A stretch of DNA of 64,000 bases from Benincasa hispida (Eukaryota; Streptophyta; Magnoliopsida; Cucurbitales; Cucurbitaceae): the NCBI RefSeq assembly GCF_009727055.1, contig NC_052349.1, forward strand, positions 47,309,479 through 47,373,478, given 5' to 3'. The translations under genes and the position numbers were made by a program. Numbering within the stretch: the first letter of the stretch is position 1; the number at the start of each line of letters is the position of its first letter. Positions 57,452 through 64,000 of this stretch are shown one piece after another. The notes below the pieces were generated by a model that was not told the origin of the DNA, did no database searches, and saw nothing but the letters and a program-made list of their open reading frames with translations.

Positions 57452-58075
57452 CAAGGGAAGGAGTGAATTCCGTCTTGTGCATTTGTGTTCCTAGCTAACC
57501 AGACGAATCCCTAAAATGGTTGGTATATTGAGTTGGTGATCTGGCCACTCTCACCCATACAAATCAAAGGACCGCCTTTATAGGTAGGAGTTCACAACTC
57601 ACTCAGGATTAAGATCATGTCACCTATGGCCATCCTAGTGAAATGTAAGTCTCTATTATGAATGACTTTATATAACGAGACTAGTCATTTCGTGGTTTGG
57701 TCTTATACAAACTTCTTTGTATAGAATACTTTCGCTCACATGTCTCTACATGAATGATCAAGATCAGATCATTTGTAGCACTTTACAACAATTACAACAT
57801 CTACAAAGCAGGTCATATTCGTAGTGTCACTAGGATAAGGCCTTATCCATCTACTACAGACCATTTGGGTTATCATTTAAACATGATCCATTTGTATATC
57901 TCTACATATATGTTTAAGCTACAAATGATAACCTTGAATGTTAGTTTATTGATTTGTGGGTTAATGCTACTAAATATTGAATAAAACATTTCATGTTTTA
58001 TTAAATATATAAAATGTTTGTATATTACAATCACAAACTACAGGACCCACGAGATTTAAAGCATCAACCCCAACA
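57452..58075 (-). mobile_element. LTR fragment, 5' part, minus
   Basis: The minus strand begins TGTTGGGGTTGATGC at 58075 and follows the LTR family for about 620 bp. Between it and the plus-strand LTR fragment lie ~115 bp of unassigned sequence. Confidence 0.8.
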
Positions 58076-58379
58076 GTTCATGCCACGAGTGTTGCGATGT
58101 TCCGTACATGGGCAATGCACGAACTCCAACGTTGAGGTAGCGTCAAAGAAGGGTTGCAACACTGCCCTCAATGGCAGTTTGGTAATTTTGTTGTCTTCTT
58201 TCAATATGGTGCATCCAACTCCTATTTTTGCTTCTTTTTGGCTCGGTTTTCATCCAAATGACATATTTGCTCCTTGGGAACGATTTACCTACAATTTAGA
58301 AAATTTAAGCATAAGAATTATTCAACATGGCGAAATTAAAGACATAAAATTAGCTTTTTTTGAGGGCCAACAGACACCC
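58076..58379. other. Unassigned segment between LTR pieces
   Basis: Contains gttgcaacactgccc, ccaacgttgaggtagc and gagtgttgcgatgttcc words like those in the leader at 62320-62440. A plus-strand open stretch here joins into LTR sequence and shows no domain. Confidence 0.35.
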
Positions 58380-58611
58380 AACCTTATCTATATATTACAA
58401 ACCATTTAGGTTATTATATAAACATAATCCAATTGTATGTCAACCTCTTACATCTTTAAGTTACATAAAATAACCTCGAATCTTAGTTTATTGGATTGAA
58501 GTAATGCAATCTAAAAGTCGAATAAAATAACTCCTTATTTTATTAAATAAACAAGTCGTCTACAAAATTTATGAACTACGAGAACCATGAGATAGGGCAC
58601 CAATCCTAATG
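58380..58611 (-). mobile_element. Diverged LTR 5' end, minus
   Basis: About 230 bp collinear with the first part of the LTR family (ttaggttattatataaac, ataaaataacctcgaat). The terminal TGTTGGGG is degraded to attaggattggtgccc. Confidence 0.6.
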
Positions 58612-58975
58612 TGGACCATTTTTCTTCAGGGGCTAGATAGTCTAAACACCTATGTAAGGTGTACACTATGTCGGTAGTAGCTTCAACCTTATATTTCTTA
58701 GCATATGACAGTTAGCACCTCCATTTTTCCATAATAGTTCTATTTAGTCCCTCTGCAATCCCATTTTGTTGAGGTGTGAATCACACTGTCCTATGATTAG
58801 TTATATCATTCTCTCTACAGAATTTGTTAAATTCTTCACCATAGAATTCTAGGTCATTATCTGTTCTTAAGTACTTTATTTTCTTAGTTGTTTGCTTTTC
58901 TATTATCAATTATCACTCTTTAAATTTTTCAGACATTTGGTCTTTAGTTTTAAGGAAATATGAACGAACTCTAAT
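58612..58975 (-). pseudogene. Copia integrase fragment (minus strand)
   Basis: The minus-strand translation gives KKIKYLRTDNDLEFYGEEF, ENDITNHRTV, FTPQQNGIAEGLNRTIMEKW and a TPEEKW-like end, the second half of the Copia integrase core including the catalytic aspartate (RTDN) and glutamate (GIAE) neighbourhoods. Stops occur at several points (near 58914, 58782 and 58720). Gag, RT and RNase H are absent on both sides. Confidence 0.8.
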
Positions 58976-60682
58976 GGGACAGAACCTTAAGGGAAGCGGA
59001 TCGATCAAATTTCATTTTCGTTGAATACAAAGTTTACAGTAAACAATAAACAAGATATGCATTTAATTCTAAATTACAACATGCTTTAGAAAGGGTTTCA
59101 AGAAACCTCACCTTTGAATACCTTTCTTCACATTTTCCCTCAAACAGTTCACAAACAACTTGAATATTTTCTTCAAGATTAACCTCGAACAAAACCGAAC
59201 ACTACTACGAATGTTACCTTGGTATTCTCAGGGTGAGAACCCAGGAGTGGTGGACTCTGGCTTTTTTGGATTTTGAGGGAAAACTTAATGTAGAGGAGGA
59301 AAGTTAAGAACTCTCTCAAAGACTCAAAACCACATAACACTTCTATTGTCTTTTTTTTTCCCTTCTCAATCTCGAATAACCTTAGCCAAGAAGAAGAAGA
59401 TTTTTTTTTTCTACTTGCCAAATATAACCACCACCCACTTATGTGGGTGGAGAGAAAAGAAAGGGAAGGGAGTTGTAACTCCCTCCCTTATTATTAAAAT
59501 AATAATAATATAAATATAAATATGATAACTAATTTATTATATTTTTTATATATATTAAATTATATGTATATCAAATATAACATATAACCTATAGTTTAAT
59601 ATTGTATCACATACAATATAAGCTATAGTTTTTTTTTTCTCTTTTATATGGCATTTATATAAATCTTATATATATTAAATTTAAAAATTATGAATCCAAT
59701 TCATAGAAACTATATTTGAATCTCATTCAAATACTTATTTCCTCCCATTAAGCGATAATGTATCAAATACATTATAACAATTATATCACATATAATTGAA
59801 TCAACTTAATTATATCATATATAATTAAATCCCTCTATTAATTTAAACAATTCAAATTAATCCAAAAACTGATCCTCAACTAAATCCTATTGAGTTACCA
59901 AGGGGACCTCATGGACTTGTAGCTTAAAGCTCCAACGGTACATGAATAATAAATTAAACTCTTTAATTACATTATTCACCATTCGTTAACTGTCGGGCAC
60001 TCCACTAAATATCGACACTTTCACTCTTTGCACTACAGATATATTTCTGTGTCCATTGGATATAACCAATCAACAGTACGATGACTCTTTACAAATTGCT
60101 CGTAATTACAGCTAGGCCAAATTATTGTTTTGCCCCTGTAGTTACATCTAACTCCTTTAGTACCATTGATCTCTCTAATGAACAATAGATCATAGTTCAA
60201 CTATGACTAAACCCCTCTCGGGCCAGGAAAGGGTGTGACACCACATTGTTCAAGACCCAGAATCAGCTCTTAAGGGAGCAATTTATCTACTTACCCCTTC
60301 CTCGGGGAAGAAGTGAATTCCATCTTGTGTAGTTGTGTTCCCAACTCCCTAATCAAACGAATCCCCAAAATGGCAGGCTTGTTGAGTCAGCAATCGGGCC
60401 ACTCTCTCCCATACAAATCAAAGGACTGCTCTCATAAGCAAGAGTTCACAACTCACTCAGGATTCAAGTCATGTTACCTATGGTCATCCTGATGAAATGT
60501 AAGTCTCTATTATGAATGACGTTATATAATGAGACTAAAAAGTTCGTGGTTCAGTCTTATACAAACTCTTTTGTATAGAATATCCCCGCTCGCATGTCTA
60601 TACATGAATGATTAGGATCAGATCATTTGTAGCACTTTACAACAATTATAACTCCTACAAAGCGAGGCATACTGGTAACGTC
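58976..60682 (-). mobile_element. LTR, minus orientation, 5'-truncated
   Basis: Collinear with the LTR family on the minus strand, from the ctacaaagcgaggcat block near 60655 to its degraded 3' end near 58980. It includes the cacaagatggaattcacttc and ggacacagaaatatatctgt landmarks. It meets the plus-strand LTR at 60684 head to head. Confidence 0.75.
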
Positions 60683-60683
60683 T

Positions 60684-61983
60684 GGGTAAGTAGATAAATT
60701 GCTCCCTTAAAGGTTGATTCCGGGGCTTGAATAATGTGACGTCATACCCTCTCTTGGCTCGAGAGGAGTTTGGTGATAGTTGGACTATGACTTATTATTT
60801 ATTAGAGGGATCATTGGTACGTAAGGAAGATGTAACTATCGGGGTAAAACGGTAATTTTGGCCTAGCTATACTTACGAGCAATTTGTGAAGGGTCATCGC
60901 TTTTTTACTTGTTATATCTAATGGAAACAGATCTGTAGTGCAAAGAGTGTAGCTGTCGGTCTTTAGTGAAGTGACTGACAGTTAATAGATGTTGGATAAT
61001 TTAACTAAAATGTTTAGTTAATTATCTAAATACCATTGGAGCTTCAATCTACAGGTCTATAAGGTCCCCTCTGTAGCTCAACAGGGATTATTGAGAATTA
61101 ATTTTGGATTAATTTGAATTGTTCAAATTAATTGAGAGAATTGATTATATGTGATATAATTGAATTAATTATATATGTGATATAATTACTGTAATGTATT
61201 TGATAGATTATAATATATAGTTTATTTGAGAGGATATAAATATTTGAATATGATTCAAATATTAATTATATGGATTTGATTCATATAATTAAATTTAGTG
61301 TAAATGTGATTTATATTAAATACCACAAATAATTGAGAAAATTAAAAACTATAGATTATATTGTATTTGATACAATATAAAATCTATAGGTTATATGTTA
61401 TATTTGATATAAACATATAATAAGTTAGGTATTATATTTATATTCATTCTTAAATTTTAAATTTCAAATATAAGGGAAAGAGTTACAACCCCCTCCCTCT
61501 TAATTCTTCTAATTCATCGTGAAAAGTGGAAGTGTTTTTTGTTTTTTTAACGTAGAAGTTTCTTTTCAGTTGTTCCATCTTCTCTAAAAAAAAAAAAAAA
61601 AAAACTAGTGAAAAGAGAAGGCTTCTGTAATTTTTCTCCCGGAAAAAATTCCCCTCTCTCTCAAACTCTCCCCCTCTTCCAAAATTCTGCAAAGCCTACA
61701 CCTCCTGCTATTCTCACCCTACTCTAAAGAGAATACAAAGAAAATTCTTGTGGTGGTGTCCTCATTGACATGTTCATGATTGATTCGAAGAATAGGATTC
61801 GTGAAGAAGGTTTTAAGTCTTCAAGAGTATGTAAAATCTTTTCCCTTTTCCTCTTTAAAAGCATGCTGTAGATTTTTAATTAATGCATAGTTTTCTTTTC
61901 GCATTCTCTAAATTCATTGTTATGTGAAAAATAAAAAATTGGGTCGATCCCCACTTCTACTACGGAACTTCACAATTCCTTCA
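60684..61983 (+). mobile_element. LTR, plus orientation, 5'-truncated
   Basis: Begins at gggtaagtagataaattgct, corresponding to the interior of the LTR, and ends cacaattccttca at 61983. A degraded primer site (attgatattagagtgga) and the leader follow, so this is the 5' LTR of an element that extends to the right. Confidence 0.8.
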
Positions 61984-63440
61984 ATTGATATTAGAGTGGA
62001 GGTTTTTTTGTCCAATATTTTCAATTTTTCCAGAATTATTTTACAGAATTGGTGGGTTTTGCATTTTGTATGTTGATGAATGTATGAAATGAATGTATTG
62101 CAATTTTTGGATGTTTCGGGATTGGATTTTGGAATTATCGCTTTATTTTATTTTTACAAATTTTTATTTATAAGGGCCCGGTGTTTTGGGCATAATTAAA
62201 GTTGTAGAGTTTGTAATTCAATGTCATGTGTCGTTTGTTGTTATTACGGTGAATTTCTGGAGAAAAAGAGGTCAAATTCGGAAGAGTTTTGAAGGAATTC
62301 GCAACTGTGCAGTGGTTTTTGTACAGCAGTGTTGCAACGTTGTGCCCTAGCGTTGTAACGCTGCAAAGGGCAGAATGGAATGTTCTTTCCATAAGGTTGC
62401 AACACTAGGTCACAACATTGCAATGCTCTGAGATGGAAAGAATCGACCGGTTCGAGCACGGTTCGGTTCGTGGCTTAACTAGTTTGTGTTCTGTTTGCTT
62501 GGTTTGAGCAGTTCAGGGTTGTTTCAGGTGCTGGGCAATCCGATTCGTGTGATTCAAGACCCGGTTCACTTGTTTTGAACCGCTTGACTATTAATTTTGT
62601 AATAGTTAGATATTTTTATTAATTAAATTAATATAAGTATTATATTGGAGTCCAATCTCGGTCCAATAATTGTTTTACATTATGAATATGACATATGATT
62701 TATTTTATTTATAAATTTATATGTCATAATGTATGTCATATAGTAAAATCTAACCATAGGTTATGCATTATTCATGCATCATTTATATATAAATGTTATA
62801 ACGTATAGTTGCATGATTTAATTTATAGCATGCTCATGCATCATATAATATGAATGTTATAATATATGGCTACATGCATTAATAACATAGTCATGCATAA
62901 TTTATATTATAAGTGTTATAATATATAGTTTAAATGTATGGATGAATGTATATTATTAATTATTTCATTACTTTATTATATAAGTGTTATATATGTTGAG
63001 TAATGAAATGGAATTGTATGAAGCATGCCACTGCCTTAGGTTATTTTATAATTGTTATAATTTATCTAAATATGCGTACACGTGCAATAATTGATTTTAA
63101 GTTATTTCATTTCTTTTATAAAAGTTATAATTAAGTGAAACTAGAATTAAAATCAATAATTCAGAATTGCATGCAAACCTTAGGTCAAAATCATTTTAAA
63201 AATAGTTTTAAAGCATGATTCACATAGACTTAAGATTACATTTCTAATGAGATTATAAATTAGTTTAATCTTTTAATTAGTTTAACAGGATTAAATTAGT
63301 TTTAATTAAAAGATTAAATTTGTAGCAAATGTATCTATAAGAGACCTTTTTGTCTAAGGCTAGTTCTGTCTAGGTTGGGGTATTTAAGCTGACAGAAATG
63401 GAACACCTCTATTTAAGTCGATGAATAGGGTAGCATTGAT
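61984..63440 (+). other. Copia leader with tandem AT repeats
   Basis: After the degraded tRNA-Met site comes a leader like that at 19713-21734: a ggttcaagac-type block (near 62548), then ~70-bp AT-rich repeats with catgcatcatataatatgaa and gttataatatata (62680-63130). The conserved gtctaaggctagttctgtct block is at 63351. Instead of CGATCG words this copy has GTTGCAACGTTG words (62320-62430). Confidence 0.65.
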
Positions 63441-64000
63441 GCTACCCAACAACGTTGCAACATTACGAACTCCGACAGAAATTCTTGCTTCGTGTGTGCG
63501 CAACTGAGTGTTGTAACGTTGCGACCTAGTTATAAAATCATCTTTTCCATTCTAGCAAAGTGTAGAACGAGTTAGAGCCGCATTTGGGACGAGTTTTTGA
63601 GGAGTTTCACAAGATTTTCACTATTTTTTCCTCCATATTTCTATTCCTTTCATTATTGCTTTCAATTTCTTAATTATTGTTGTTAATTTGAAGAAGATAC
63701 AAGGCTAGGTAACACTTTCTTCTTGGGTTTAGTAGTTTTGTTCAATTTCTTGAGGATGTTTAATTAATGATGCTAAATCCTATGAACTATTGAGTTTGAT
63801 TTGAGTTTATTTTTAATAGAATTTGATAGAATTGATCCGACAAATCATTTTTATTGGGTTCTTGTATGCAACTTCTACATGGAGACTTTGCATAATTGTA
63901 AATTAGGTTGCATGAACTAGGAATTCTTGTGTTAGCTAATACATTTTATGAACCCACACTTGTTTGCCTAATTCAATCTTACTCAATGAATCATGCTATG
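63441..64000. other. Unassigned repeat-like DNA at window end
   Basis: Starts with more gttgcaacattacg and gtaacgttgcgac words, then AT-rich sequence with gaattcttgtgttagctaat. No coding region is visible. It is probably the interior or LTR of another retroelement extending beyond the window. Confidence 0.35.

Noticed and set aside
58014..58409. 131-codon plus-strand frame
   Set aside because: It runs from the end of a minus-strand LTR through unassigned DNA into another LTR piece. Nothing like it occurs in the other copies.

Overview
This is a window of plant nuclear DNA. It is AT-rich, carries two genes interrupted by GT..AG introns plus one intronless gene, and is dominated by nested LTR retrotransposons and MITEs. 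The retrotransposons prime on initiator tRNA-Met (TGGTATCAGAGC-type sites). The gene homologies are dicot-like. The LTR family beginning TGTTGGGGTT and the palindromic AT-rich MITEs resemble what I remember from Cucurbitaceae, but that family-level placement is an inference from memory.

Layout. 1-5048: a Copia LTR retrotransposon inserted in a LINE and later rearranged, so that the two LTRs face each other as ~1.1 kb inverted arms. 5049-9183: sparse AT-rich DNA with MITEs and possible spliced 3' UTR of the next gene. 9184-10791 (-): an intact single-exon gene for a mitochondrial-type PPR protein. 11377-12914: a non-autonomous hAT element with terminal inverted repeats and an 8-bp target duplication. 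13102-13525: a degenerate ~154-bp tandem repeat. 13690-32124: a nest of Copia material. It holds an old minus-strand element split by two LTRs (one a clean solo LTR with target duplication cagga), a 9.1-kb plus-strand element lacking its reverse-transcriptase core, a further solo LTR and several LTR fragments. 31540-31648 contains an exact 47-bp duplication around 17 bases identical to the Tn5 mosaic end, which looks like a library or assembly artefact.

37139-42770 (+): an eight-coding-exon gene for a 985-aa protein with an N-terminal C2 (EEIG1/EHBP1 type) domain and a C-terminal DIL-like region. 45855-48782 (-): a four-exon gene for a 293-aa adenylate-kinase-like protein with a degenerate P-loop. 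The two genes converge. As I recall, their closest Arabidopsis relatives (At3g01810 and At3g01820) are also neighbours, so this is probably conserved synteny. The intergenic space between them holds one MITE inserted inside another.

50836-53567: a long LTR-like repeat in minus orientation with a tRNA-Met primer-binding site, an array of ACGCAT words and a single-N assembly gap with identical 71-bp flanks. 54032-54760 (-): a frameshifted F-box/LRR-type pseudogene. 55240-64000: a second Copia graveyard, with leaders, LTR pieces in both orientations including a head-to-head pair, and an integrase fragment.

The three host genes look intact. All TE coding regions carry stops, frameshifts or deletions. 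No RNA gene or CRISPR array was seen.
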